The position numbers and the translations under genes are program-made. A model generated the notes under the pieces. It did not search any database, had not been told where the DNA came from, and saw only the letters and a list, made by a program, of their open reading frames with translations. Positions 7,677 to 18,336 of a DNA stretch of 19,182 nt are shown in pieces; the first letter of the stretch is position 1; the number at the start of each line of letters is the position of its first letter. The stretch spans positions 1 to 19,182 of the forward strand of contig JANMHB010000181.1 of the NCBI GenBank assembly GCA_031374935.1, read 5' to 3'. Source of the DNA: JACMLX01 sp031374935. GTDB lineage: Bacteria > Gemmatimonadota > Gemmatimonadetes > Gemmatimonadales > Gemmatimonadaceae.

Positions 7677-8744
7677 ATGCGTCTCAGTCTTGCGGCACTG
7701 GCCATCGCCGGCTTCGCGCCGGCACTCGCCGCTCAGGCCACGTTCGCGACCTACACCGGCGACGCGCGCAACACCGTCGTCGTTCAGGACGCGGGCGCAG
7801 GTGGCGGCATCAACAACCCCCTCTATCTGCCGCCTGCCACCGACAACAACTACTCCGGTGTCGTGAACCTCTGGTTCCGTGACGCCGGCGGTGTGGTGCG
7901 CTCCGGTTGCACCGGTTCGTTGCTGGCCACGCGCAAGATCCTGACGGCCGGCCACTGCGTCTCGACCGGCACGAACGCCGTCTCTTGGGCCAGCTTCACC
8001 GCCCGCTTCCGGAACGCGGATGGCACCTACACGGAAGTCAACGGCACCGGGTTCGCCGTTCAGCAGAACTACAGCGGCGCCGTGCTCGAAGAGCAGGATG
8101 TGGCTGTGCTGACGCTGAGCGCGGACGCACCGGCAACCGCTCGCACGTACACGCTGTTCGCGGGCAACCCGCTGGTTGACTACACCATGGCGGGTTACGG
8201 TCGCATCGGCACCGGCCTGACTGGTGACAACACCTCGAGTGGACAGTTCAACGCCGTGAACACCCTGCGCGCGGCGCAGAACCGTTTTGAGACCACCGGT
8301 CGCGATGACCAGACCTTTGCGACCATCGCGAGCGGTGCTGGTGCGGCAACGTACGGCGGTATCCTGCTCTCCGACTTTGATCCGCTGGGCGGGTCGGCCA
8401 CGTCATTCATGTGTGGTGGGCTTGGCTTCTGCGACAATGGCCGCGCGCTGCTGGAAGGTGCGGTCGGTCGTGGCGATTCGGGTGGCGCCGCGTTCTCCAG
8501 CACCTGGCAGGTGCTCGGTGTTGCGTCGTGGGGCAGCTCCACCGACCGCGTCAACCTGAGCCAGTACAACACGGACTTCGGGTATGCCTGCGTTGCCAAC
8601 TTCGCGGCCAATGCCCGCTGCCTTGCGAACTACAATTTCGTGATGGCACAGGTGGTTCCGGAGCCGTCCACCTACGCGCTCATGGCCACCGGCCTGGTCG
8701 GCCTGATCGGGCTGGCACGCCGCCGCAACGCACGCGCCGCCTGA
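7677..8744 (+). CDS. Exported trypsin-like serine protease with PEP-CTERM sorting tail (copy 1)
   Basis: This 355-residue protein has a signal peptide (residues 1-19, LAA before Gln20) and a chymotrypsin/trypsin-fold domain. The catalytic His93 is in TAGHC, Asp141 in EEQDVAVL and Ser268 in GRGDSGGA. The C-terminal PEP-CTERM tail starts at Pro328 (PEPSTYALMATGLVGL) and ends in ARRRNARAA. PEP-CTERM tails are processed by exosortase-type transpeptidases, so the enzyme is presumably exported and then sorted or trimmed at the envelope. No exosortase lies in this window. An ATG 45 bases upstream is in frame, but the GAGG at 7666-7669 and the signal peptide both support 7677. It is a close paralogue of the gene at 9271. 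The substrate is unknown. Confidence 0.92.
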   Translation: MRLSLAALAIAGFAPALAAQATFATYTGDARNTVVVQDAGAGGGINNPLYLPPATDNNYSGVVNLWFRDAGGVVRSGCTGSLLATRKILTAGHCVSTGTNAVSWASFTARFRNADGTYTEVNGTGFAVQQNYSGAVLEEQDVAVLTLSADAPATARTYTLFAGNPLVDYTMAGYGRIGTGLTGDNTSSGQFNAVNTLRAAQNRFETTGRDDQTFATIASGAGAATYGGILLSDFDPLGGSATSFMCGGLGFCDNGRALLEGAVGRGDSGGAAFSSTWQVLGVASWGSSTDRVNLSQYNTDFGYACVANFAANARCLANYNFVMAQVVPEPSTYALMATGLVGLIGLARRRNARAA

Positions 8745-8755
8745 TACCGAATACG

Positions 8756-8784
8756 CGCGATGGCCACGTCAGGTGGCCATCGCG
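8756..8784 (+). terminator. Perfect 12-bp hairpin after protease copy 1
   Basis: CGCGATGGCCAC (8756-8767) pairs exactly with GTGGCCATCGCG (8773-8784) around a five-base loop, beginning 11 bases after the stop codon. The placement and strength fit a transcription terminator or mRNA 3' end stabiliser. No T-run follows, so classical intrinsic termination is uncertain. Confidence 0.6.
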
Positions 8785-8833
8785 GGATCGGCTCTGGTAC
8801 ATCATCGGGGCAACGCGTGACGGACAATCAATG

Positions 8834-8868
8834 AGTGGCCGGCGGATCCATTGGATCTGTCGGCCACT
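8834..8868 (+). repeat. 16-bp hairpin sharing its core with the hairpin at 10453-10488
   Basis: AGTGGCCGGCGGATCC (8834-8849) pairs with GGATCTGTCGGCCACT (8853-8868) across a three-base loop. The only two non-Watson-Crick positions are G-U wobbles in + strand RNA; in the opposite RNA they would be A-C mismatches. The central part recurs after the second protease gene. It is probably a second terminator-like element of the upstream gene, or a dispersed structured repeat. Confidence 0.6.
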
Positions 8869-9148
8869 TGCGCGTGCATGCGCATCACGATCGATCGAGC
8901 CTGCGACTTGGCGATGGTCCATTGAGCGCGCCGGCCTGCCGATCCGCAGTCCTCGATGGAGCGTTGGCTCGTGTTGCTTGCCCGCCACGGGTTGTGGTCC
9001 GAAACCTGACGGTCACTCGGCGCCAGATCCGAGGCAGCGCGCCGGACCCGACCTCCGATCGTGCTGCAAGTTGTTGCCGTTCATGGTGATAACGACGTTC
9101 GCCGGTCGAGCGGATAACCGGCAATAATGTCTATTGTCGACACGAATG

Positions 9149-9166
9149 TCCGGCCGTACGGCCGGA
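9149..9166. promoter_or_regulatory. 18-bp perfect palindrome upstream of protease copy 2
   Basis: TCCGGCCGTACGGCCGGA is exactly self-complementary and lies 104 bp before the start codon at 9271. It may be an operator for a dimeric regulator or a 5'-leader hairpin (7-bp stem, GTAC loop). It has no counterpart upstream of the paralogue at 7677. Confidence 0.4.
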
Positions 9167-9270
9167 ACGCGACTTGCTGAGTTCGCCGCTGTTGCGTCGT
9201 GCGCGGGGGGATCTGGCCTCCCGGTACCGCTGCCTCACGGTAGCCGCATCGATCCCCGAAGGAGCACAGA

Positions 9271-10374
9271 ATGAGAAGACGTCTGGTCACGCTTGCTGCC
9301 ATCAGCATCACAGCCGTCACGACGGCGTCCGCACAGGCGACGTTCGCGTCGGACAACTCGAACGTGACGGTCGAAAGTTTCGTCGTCGTCGGCGATCCGC
9401 TCGTCGGCGCCGGCGTTGGCATCAACAACCCGCTCTACCTGCCACCCTCGACCGACAACAACTACTCGGGTGTCGTCAATCTCTGGTTCCGCAATGCCGC
9501 CGGCGCCGTGACCAGCGCCTGCACCGGATCGCTGCTGAACAATCGCAACATCCTGACGGCGGGTCATTGCGTGTCGTCGAACACCAACACGATCCGCCAC
9601 GCCAGCTTCACTGCCCGCTTCCGCAACGCCGACGGCACATTCACCGAGGTGAATGGCACCGGCTTCCGCGTGCAGCAGAACTACAGTGGTGCCGTCGTCG
9701 AAGAACAGGACGTGGCGCTGCTGACCCTCTCTGCCGACGCACCGGCAACGGCGCGGCGTTACACCCTGTTCCAGGGAAATCCGCTGGTCGAATTCACCAT
9801 GGCGGGCTTCGGCCGCACCGGCACGGGCGTCACGGGTGGGATCGACAACATTGCGAACAATCAGTTCGGCGCCGTCAACGTGCTGCGTGCCGGGCGAAAC
9901 GTCTTCGAGACGACGCGCAATGATGCCGGCAGTTTTGCCACGTCCGTCAACCCGGACCCCGCCGCGTTCGCGGGAATTCTGGTGGCCGATTTCGACCCCA
10001 TTGGTGAGAGCATTCCGAACAACTTCATCTGCGGGCCGCGCACTGCCGGTGGCCCGAGCCTTGGCTTCTGCGGCACCGGCGTGAATCGCGAGTCGTCGAT
10101 CGGCTCCGGTGACTCCGGCAGCGCCGGATTCACCGATACCTGGGAAGTCCTGGGTGTCGCCTCCTGGGGTACGACCACCAACTCGGTCGGTGGCCTCTAC
10201 GGCAGCTATTTCGGCTACGCCTGTGTGGCGAACTATGCGCCCAACGCCCGCTGCGTCGAGAACTACAACTTCGTCATGAACAACGTCGTGCCGGAGCCGT
10301 CCACGTACGCGCTGATGGCGACGGGACTCGTCGGCCTCTTCGGGCTGGCCCGCCGCCGCGCACAGCGCGCGTGA
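9271..10374 (+). CDS. Exported trypsin-like serine protease with PEP-CTERM sorting tail (copy 2)
   Basis: This 367-residue paralogue of the product at 7677 is collinear with it over its full length, with long identical blocks around the triad. The signal peptide spans residues 1-21 (ASA before Gln22). The triad is His99 (TAGHC), Asp147 (EEQDVALL) and Ser282 (GSGDSGSA). The PEP-CTERM tail begins at Pro341 and ends in LARRRAQRA. The usual GDSGGP/GDSGGA is GDSGSA here, so the second Gly after the nucleophile is replaced by Ser. All three triad residues are kept, so it is probably active. AAGGAG six bases before the ATG is a strong Shine-Dalgarno. The 526-bp gap, with its own hairpins and palindromes, argues for separate transcription from copy 1. 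Export and envelope sorting are inferred from the tail. Confidence 0.92.
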   Translation: MRRRLVTLAAISITAVTTASAQATFASDNSNVTVESFVVVGDPLVGAGVGINNPLYLPPSTDNNYSGVVNLWFRNAAGAVTSACTGSLLNNRNILTAGHCVSSNTNTIRHASFTARFRNADGTFTEVNGTGFRVQQNYSGAVVEEQDVALLTLSADAPATARRYTLFQGNPLVEFTMAGFGRTGTGVTGGIDNIANNQFGAVNVLRAGRNVFETTRNDAGSFATSVNPDPAAFAGILVADFDPIGESIPNNFICGPRTAGGPSLGFCGTGVNRESSIGSGDSGSAGFTDTWEVLGVASWGTTTNSVGGLYGSYFGYACVANYAPNARCVENYNFVMNNVVPEPSTYALMATGLVGLFGLARRRAQRA

Positions 10375-10452
10375 TGGTGTACACCGCTGTGCGCTGTCGC
10401 AGCGGTAGCGCGGTGCGGGTCTGAGCAACACCTGACGCGGTCGAAAAACTGC

Positions 10453-10488
10453 GCGGGGCCGGCGGATCCTCGGATTCGTCGGCCCCGC
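10453..10488 (+). terminator. 17-bp hairpin between convergent genes
   Basis: GCGGGGCCGGCGGATCC (10453-10469) pairs with GGATTCGTCGGCCCCGC (10472-10488), with two G-U wobbles in + strand RNA and a very short apical loop. It sits between the stop codons of protease copy 2 (10374) and the small - strand gene (10492). On the - strand, T5 (10448-10444) follows four bases after the stem, so it may terminate both genes. Its core matches the hairpin at 8834-8868. Confidence 0.7.
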
Positions 10489-10491
10489 TTA

Positions 10492-10935
10492 CTACATCAC
10501 CACGCGCACCGGACCGGACTTGAGTTCGACGTGGCACCCACCCGCGTCCATGCCGATCCGGAGCCGCACGCGGCGCGTCTTGCCGTTCTTGGCGAACGTC
10601 ACGTCGAAGGGCTCACCCGCGCGCCGCAGATCCTTCAGCGTTCCGTCTTCGAGCACCTTGTAGTCGCCCTCCCCGCCCATCGCCTCGACGTTCTCGAGCA
10701 TGGTGCGCGTGCGAACCCGGCGCACGGTGATCGAGGCGCCCGCCCCCGGTGCGCCAGCTGCATCGACCAGGCGCATGGCGATGATGCGCATCGACATGTC
10801 GCAGACGCGCTGATCGGACGGCAGTGTTCGCGTCGGCGCGCCTTGTGCACCAGCGGCCGTCGCGGCCACCAGCAGCACACACACGCTCCGACACACGACG
10901 CTCACCCTCATCACATCCCGCCAGATCGCACGCAT
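10492..10935 (-). CDS. Small exported protein of unknown function
   Basis: This 147-residue protein has an N-terminal signal peptide with a hydrophobic core near residues 17-28 and an AGA cleavage site before Gln31. The mature part is about 117 residues and looks beta-rich, with alternating hydrophobic/charged stretches (ASITVRRVRTRT, FDVTFAKNGKTRRVRLRIG). Two Cys (45 and 134) could form a disulfide. I recognise no family; a single Ig-like or carboxypeptidase-regulatory-like beta sandwich is possible. GGAG lies six bases before the ATG at 10935 and supports this start. The ATG at 10911 would also give a signal peptide. It starts 11 bases after the acyl-CoA dehydrogenase stop codon, so the two are probably co-transcribed although no functional link is evident. 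Confidence 0.75.
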   Translation of the reverse strand: MRAIWRDVMRVSVVCRSVCVLLVAATAAGAQGAPTRTLPSDQRVCDMSMRIIAMRLVDAAGAPGAGASITVRRVRTRTMLENVEAMGGEGDYKVLEDGTLKDLRRAGEPFDVTFAKNGKTRRVRLRIGMDAGGCHVELKSGPVRVVM

Positions 10936-10946
10936 TCGAGGCTCCG

Positions 10947-12116
10947 TTACTTGAGGACGATCTTGGCGATGGTCTGCAGCTGCATGTTCGACGTTCCCTC
11001 GTAGATCGCGCCGATCTTGGCATCGCGATAGAACTTCTCCGCGGGATAGTCCTTCACGTAGCCGTAGCCACCAAAGAGTTCGAGCGACACGCTCGTCACG
11101 CGCTCGGCCACCTGGCTGGAGTACAGCTTGGCCATTGCGCCTTCACGCTGAATGTCCTGCCCCGAGTCCTTCAGGCGCGCGGCGTTGTACACCATCAGGC
11201 GCGCCGCCTCGAGTTCGGTGGCGGCCTGCGCCACCTGAAACTGGATGCCCTGGAATTCGCTCAGCGGCTTGCCGAACTGCATCCGCTGCTTGAGATAGTC
11301 GCAGGCCGCCTGCAGCGCGCCTGCCGCCACGCCGATCATCTGCGCGCCGATGCCGATGCGCCCGCCGTTGAGCGTATCAATGGCGATCTTGTACCCCTGA
11401 CCCACCGGGCCGAGCACGTTGGCGTCCGGGACGTCTACGCCGTCGAGGATCAGTTCACAGGTGCTCGACGCGCGGATGCCGAGCTTGTCCTCCTTCTTGC
11501 CGACCGAGAAGCCGGCAAACGACTTCTCGACGATGAAGGCGGTGATGCCGCGGTAGCCCTTGGTGAAATCGGTGTTCGCGAACACCACGAAGATCTCGGC
11601 TTCGGCGCCGTTGGTGATCCACAACTTCTGCCCGGTGAGTTTCCACCCCGAAGCAGTCTTCTCGGCTTTCGTCTGCAGGGCGAACGCATCGGAGCCGGAG
11701 CCGGCTTCGCTCAGCGCGTAGGCGCCGATGGTATCGGTCGTCAGGCGGGTGAGGTAGCGCGCATGTTGATCGGCGTTGCCATAGGCGTGAATCGGGTAGT
11801 TCACCAGTGTGTTCTGCACATCGACCATGATGGCCGACGCCGGATCCACCTTGCTGATCTCTTCGACGGCGAGCGCGATCATCATCGCCGATCCGCCGGC
11901 GCCACCGGCCGACTCCGGCAGCTCGATGCCCATCAGTCCCATCTCGAAGTACTTGGCGATGATCGACGGGTCGATCTTGCCCGCCGCCTCCATCGCCCGT
12001 ACGCGCGGCGCGACATCCTCGGCCGCGAACGCCGCGACCGCGTCGCGGAACAGCGACTCGTCTTCGGACAGCTGGGTCAACGCGGGACGCGCGGTAGTGG
12101 TATCGGGCTGAGACAT
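10947..12116 (-). CDS. Acyl-CoA dehydrogenase (short-chain/butyryl-CoA type)
   Basis: This 389-residue protein, the normal length for the family, catalyses FAD-dependent alpha,beta-dehydrogenation of acyl-CoA thioesters, passing electrons to ETF. The N-terminal helical domain spans about 12-130. The middle beta domain has the ALSEAGSGSDAFAL signature (134-147) and KLWITNG (164-170). The C-terminal helical domain contains RMQFGKPL (278-285), LFGGYGYVKDYPAEKFYRDAKI and the catalytic base Glu373 in IYEGTSNMQLQ. The Glu position is that of short-chain and butyryl-CoA dehydrogenases. The start at 12116 is where family similarity begins; upstream in-frame sequence to 12308 is Arg/Pro-rich and runs into the divergent promoter. 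No good Shine-Dalgarno is seen. Exact chain-length specificity cannot be read from the sequence. Confidence 0.93.
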   Translation of the reverse strand: MSQPDTTTARPALTQLSEDESLFRDAVAAFAAEDVAPRVRAMEAAGKIDPSIIAKYFEMGLMGIELPESAGGAGGSAMMIALAVEEISKVDPASAIMVDVQNTLVNYPIHAYGNADQHARYLTRLTTDTIGAYALSEAGSGSDAFALQTKAEKTASGWKLTGQKLWITNGAEAEIFVVFANTDFTKGYRGITAFIVEKSFAGFSVGKKEDKLGIRASSTCELILDGVDVPDANVLGPVGQGYKIAIDTLNGGRIGIGAQMIGVAAGALQAACDYLKQRMQFGKPLSEFQGIQFQVAQAATELEAARLMVYNAARLKDSGQDIQREGAMAKLYSSQVAERVTSVSLELFGGYGYVKDYPAEKFYRDAKIGAIYEGTSNMQLQTIAKIVLK

Positions 12117-12192
12117 GTTCAATGGAGTCCGTGTGGCCAGCAGGTCAGGAAGGTGATGCGGGACGGCGGAAAGATCGCACAGCCGCTGCGCT

Positions 12193-12229
12193 GGGGACGG
12201 AGTCCGACGTCTGTCGGGGACGGAGTCCG
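12193..12229. repeat. Direct repeat GGGGACGGAGTCCG, two copies
   Basis: The 14-mer occurs at 12193-12206 and 12216-12229 (23-bp period). Each copy contains the small palindrome GGAC-GGA-GTCC. A shorter third copy of GGAGTCCG lies at 12124-12131, just before the acyl-CoA dehydrogenase start. The location in the 219-bp divergent gap suggests regulatory sites for that gene, or a structured repeat. Confidence 0.5.
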
Positions 12230-12301
12230 GTCTCGCATAGCCCCGCGAGCGCCGCGTTGCCAATCGTGGACGCCCCTGCCAATGCTCCGCACGACCACCA
12301 G

Positions 12302-12329
12302 TTGACATATAAGCATAGCTTTATATGAT
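12302..12329 (+). promoter_or_regulatory. Promoter of the regulator-metF-metH operon
   Basis: TTGACA (12302-12307) is a consensus -35 box and TATGAT (12324-12329) a near-consensus -10 box, 16 bp apart, in an AT-rich island within GC-rich DNA. The expected start point, about seven bases after the -10 box, is the A of the ATG at 12336. There is no Shine-Dalgarno, so the mRNA is probably leaderless. Confidence 0.75.
12306..12327. promoter_or_regulatory. Candidate operator: imperfect inverted repeat in the promoter
   Basis: CATATAAGC (12306-12314) and GCTTTATATG (12318-12327) are inverted arms around ATA, broken by one extra T. The repeat covers the whole -35 to -10 interval, where a bound repressor would block RNA polymerase. 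AT-rich inverted repeats of this size are typical ArsR-family operators, and the adjacent gene encodes an ArsR-type protein, so autoregulation is likely. Binding itself is inferred. Confidence 0.65.
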
Positions 12330-12335
12330 TCATAC

Positions 12336-13325
12336 ATGGCCTCCCCGCTGCGCCGCCCATTCGATCCTGACACCGAGCGGTCCACCGCATCGTATCGGTC
12401 GCTCCTCGATGCGTTGCGCGCCGCGGCCGAGCCAACACGGTTGAGGCTGCTGGGGATCCTCTCGCAGTGTGAGCTGACCGTCACCGAGATCACCCAGGTG
12501 GTCGGCCAGAGCCAGCCCCGGGTCTCACGCCATCTCCGGCTCCTGTGCGAAGCCGGCCTCCTCGACCGGGTCCCCGAGGGCAGCTGGGTGTTCTATCGCC
12601 TGGCCGATGACCGCATCGCCCGGACCTTCGTCGAGCTCCTCGGTGCCGACGACCCCACGCTGGCCGATGACCGCGAACGCCTCGCCGCCGTGCAGCGCGC
12701 GCGGCAGGAAGTGGCGGACAGCTACTTCGAGGCGCATGCGCACGAGTGGAACGACATTCGCTCCCTGCACGTACCGGAAGAGCAGGTCGAACGGGCGATG
12801 GTCGCGCTACTTGGCGATCGGCCGGTGGGTGACCTGCTCGACATCGGCACCGGCACCGGGAGGATCCTGACCCTGCTGGCACCGCGGGCCACGCGCGCGG
12901 TCGGGATCGATCGCTCGCATGAGATGCTCGCGTTCGCCCGCGCCGCGCTGGCGGCCCCGGAATTCCGTCATGTGCAGTTGCGCCATGGAGACATGTACCG
13001 GCTCGCGTTGTCGCCGCAGAGCATGGATCTGGTCGTGCTGCATCAGGTGCTGCACTTCGCCGATGATCCGGTGGCCGTGATGCGTGAGGTCGCGCGTGTG
13101 CTGCGGCCGGGTGGACAGTTGCTGTTGGTCGATTTTGCACCGCATGGCGAAGAAACGCTCCGGGCGCAGCATGCCCATCGCCGCCTCGGGTTCTCCAGTG
13201 ACGACGTTGCGCACTGGTGTGCTGCCACGGGGCTCGAGGCCCGCGAGGCGACGCGTCTGCGTGGCGCGCCGCTCACCGTTGTCATCTGGGATTGTTCGCT
13301 TCCTCACGCCACGACATCCGCATGA
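12336..13325 (+). CDS. ArsR-family winged-helix regulator fused to a SAM-dependent methyltransferase domain (SahR-like)
   Basis: This 329-residue protein has two domains. Residues 20-95 form an ArsR-type winged helix (AEPTRLRLLGIL, then the helix-turn-helix around VTEITQVVGQSQPRVSRHLRLL and the wing GSWVFYRL). Residues about 160-270 are a class I methyltransferase fold with the SAM-binding loop DIGTGTGR (169-176), an acidic IDRS strand end and LRPGGQLLLVDF. No metal-binding ELCVCDL-type Cys motif is present, so it is not a metal sensor. ArsR-family regulators of methionine-cycle genes that respond to S-adenosylhomocysteine (SahR) are known. With metF and metH directly downstream, the methyltransferase fold is most simply a SAM/SAH sensing domain rather than an enzyme. 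The stop overlaps the metF start (ATGA). The start ATG has no Shine-Dalgarno. Confidence 0.9.
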   Translation: MASPLRRPFDPDTERSTASYRSLLDALRAAAEPTRLRLLGILSQCELTVTEITQVVGQSQPRVSRHLRLLCEAGLLDRVPEGSWVFYRLADDRIARTFVELLGADDPTLADDRERLAAVQRARQEVADSYFEAHAHEWNDIRSLHVPEEQVERAMVALLGDRPVGDLLDIGTGTGRILTLLAPRATRAVGIDRSHEMLAFARAALAAPEFRHVQLRHGDMYRLALSPQSMDLVVLHQVLHFADDPVAVMREVARVLRPGGQLLLVDFAPHGEETLRAQHAHRRLGFSSDDVAHWCAATGLEAREATRLRGAPLTVVIWDCSLPHATTSA

Positions 13326-14223
13326 GCCCCTCGATTCTCAACCGTCCAGGTACCCACCAGTTCGGCGTCTCATTCGAATTCTTCCCGCCGAAGACCGAGG
13401 AGATGGAACTACAGCTCTGGCGCGCGGTGGAACGACTGGCACCGCTGGCGCCGCGCTTCGTGTCGGTCACATATGGTGCGGGCGGCTCGACGCGGGAGCG
13501 CACCCACGCGACCGTGCGACGGATCCTCACCGAAACGGCACTGCGTCCCGCCGCACATCTCACCTGCGTGTCGGCCACGCGTGAAGAGATTCTCGAGGTT
13601 GCACGTGAGTACTGGAACACCGGCGTCCGGCACCTGGTGGCGCTGCGCGGCGATCCGGTCGCCGGCATCGGGACCAGCTACGTCCCGCACCCTGGCGGCT
13701 TTGCCTATGCGTCTGATCTGGTCGAGGGGCTGCGCCGCGAGTTCGACTTCGAACTGAGTGTCAGCGCCTACCCCGAGACACACCCCACGGCGGGCTCGAT
13801 GACGGCTGAAATCGACAATCTCAAGCGGAAGATCGACGCCGGTGCCACGCGAGCGATCACGCAGTTCTTCTTCGACAACGCGATCTATCTCCGCTACCGC
13901 GACCGTGCGCGCGCGGCCGGCATCACGGTGCCGATCGTCCCGGGCATCATGCCGGTGACCAACTTCGCCCAGACTCGCAAGTTCTCGGCGATGGCCGGTG
14001 CCTCGGTCCCCGACTCGATGGCGCGGCACTTCGACGGGCTCGAGGAGGATGCCGACACTCGCAAGCTGGTTGCCGCCACGCTGGCGGCCGAGCAGTGCAC
14101 CAGACTCGCCGACGAAGGAGTGGAGGATTTCCACTTCTACACGCTCAATCGCGCCGATCTGGCGTATGCCATCTGTCACATCCTCGGGCTGCGCGCCACG
14201 CACGCACCCGCACAGGTCACCGC

Positions 14224-14227
<4 letters not shown>
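13322..14227 (+). CDS. metF: 5,10-methylenetetrahydrofolate reductase
   Basis: This 301-residue FAD enzyme reduces methylene-THF to 5-methyl-THF, the methyl donor used by the MetH encoded next. It has the single catalytic TIM-barrel domain of bacterial MetF. The FEFFPPK motif is at residues 18-24, with Glu19 matching the catalytic Glu28 of the E. coli enzyme. SVTYGAGGS is at 48-56. LRGDP is at 108-112, with Asp111 matching E. coli Asp120. The later segments TQFFFDN and PGIMPV and the C-terminal FHFYTLNR are also present. The start at 13322 shares ATGA with the regulator's stop; an in-frame ATG further upstream lies inside that gene and adds non-family sequence. The stop overlaps the metH start in the same way. 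No regulatory allosteric domain is present, as expected for bacteria. Confidence 0.97.
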
Positions 14228-18024
<3,797 letters not shown>

Positions 18025-18336
18025 TCCGAATGCCATCGGAATGTCACGGAGCGACGCGCTGCAGCTTCCTGTCGAGCCTGCTGCTCTTTTGCTACAGTCG
18101 GGTTCGGTGATGCGTTCATCTGTGGCATGCATCCAACGATTGTCGTGCCGCCACACACTCTGACGGCGCCGGCGAGCTCGACCGGAGCCAGGTTGACGAT
18201 TGCTAAGATGTTGTCGTATAATGGCTTCGTCTGAGTGTGGCAGGAGAGCGGCACGCCGGAGGTCGCGGCACGACCCCTGCACTTGGATTGCCCGTCCACG
18301 CTTGTACAGACCAGATCCATTTACAGGATGAATCAG
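18025..18336. other. Intergenic region after metH
   Basis: No gene is seen in these 312 bases. An imperfect hairpin at 18165-18189 (GGCGCCGGCG against CGACCGGAGCC, AGCT loop) could end the metH transcript about 140 bases after its stop, but no T-run follows. A TG-extended -10-like TACAGT at 18093-18098 has no clear -35 and no gene behind it. The strong promoter at 18193-18222 and the leader of the next gene occupy the rest. Confidence 0.45.
18193..18222 (+). promoter_or_regulatory. Near-consensus sigma-70 type promoter
   Basis: TTGACG (18193-18198) and a perfect TATAAT (18217-18222) are separated by 18 bp. Transcription should start near 18229, leaving a leader of about 108 bases before the ATG at 18337. 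I see no recognised riboswitch in the leader. Confidence 0.75.

Larger units (their letters stand above)
8745..9270. other. Intergenic region between the two protease genes
   Basis: There is no gene in these 526 bases. The left part holds the two hairpins at 8756-8784 and 8834-8868. The middle (about 8870-9095) shows nothing I can name. The right part has a cluster of palindromes: CAATA/TATTG arms (9122-9136), TGTCGACA (9135-9142) and an 18-bp palindrome (9149-9166). AAGGAG at 9259-9264 is the Shine-Dalgarno for the next gene. The promoter of that gene is presumably near the palindromes. AATAAT at 9123-9128 resembles a -10 box but lacks a good -35 partner. Confidence 0.5.

Noticed and set aside
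9235..10431. 398-codon - strand frame opposite protease copy 2
   Set aside because: It is antisense to a protein with an intact catalytic triad, signal peptide and sorting tail. The shadow translation has no recognisable domain.
12119..12493. Small - strand frame across the divergent gap and the start of the regulator gene
   Set aside because: It overlaps the strong + strand promoter and the winged-helix domain, and it shows no family features.
12336..13325. Arsenic or metal-responsive ArsR repressor
   Set aside because: The Cys metal-binding motif is absent, there is a methyltransferase domain, and the neighbours are metF and metH rather than arsenic resistance genes.
18229..18336. Riboswitch in the leader of the last gene
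   Set aside because: I could not match the leader to any riboswitch consensus, and no strong nested stems are apparent by eye.
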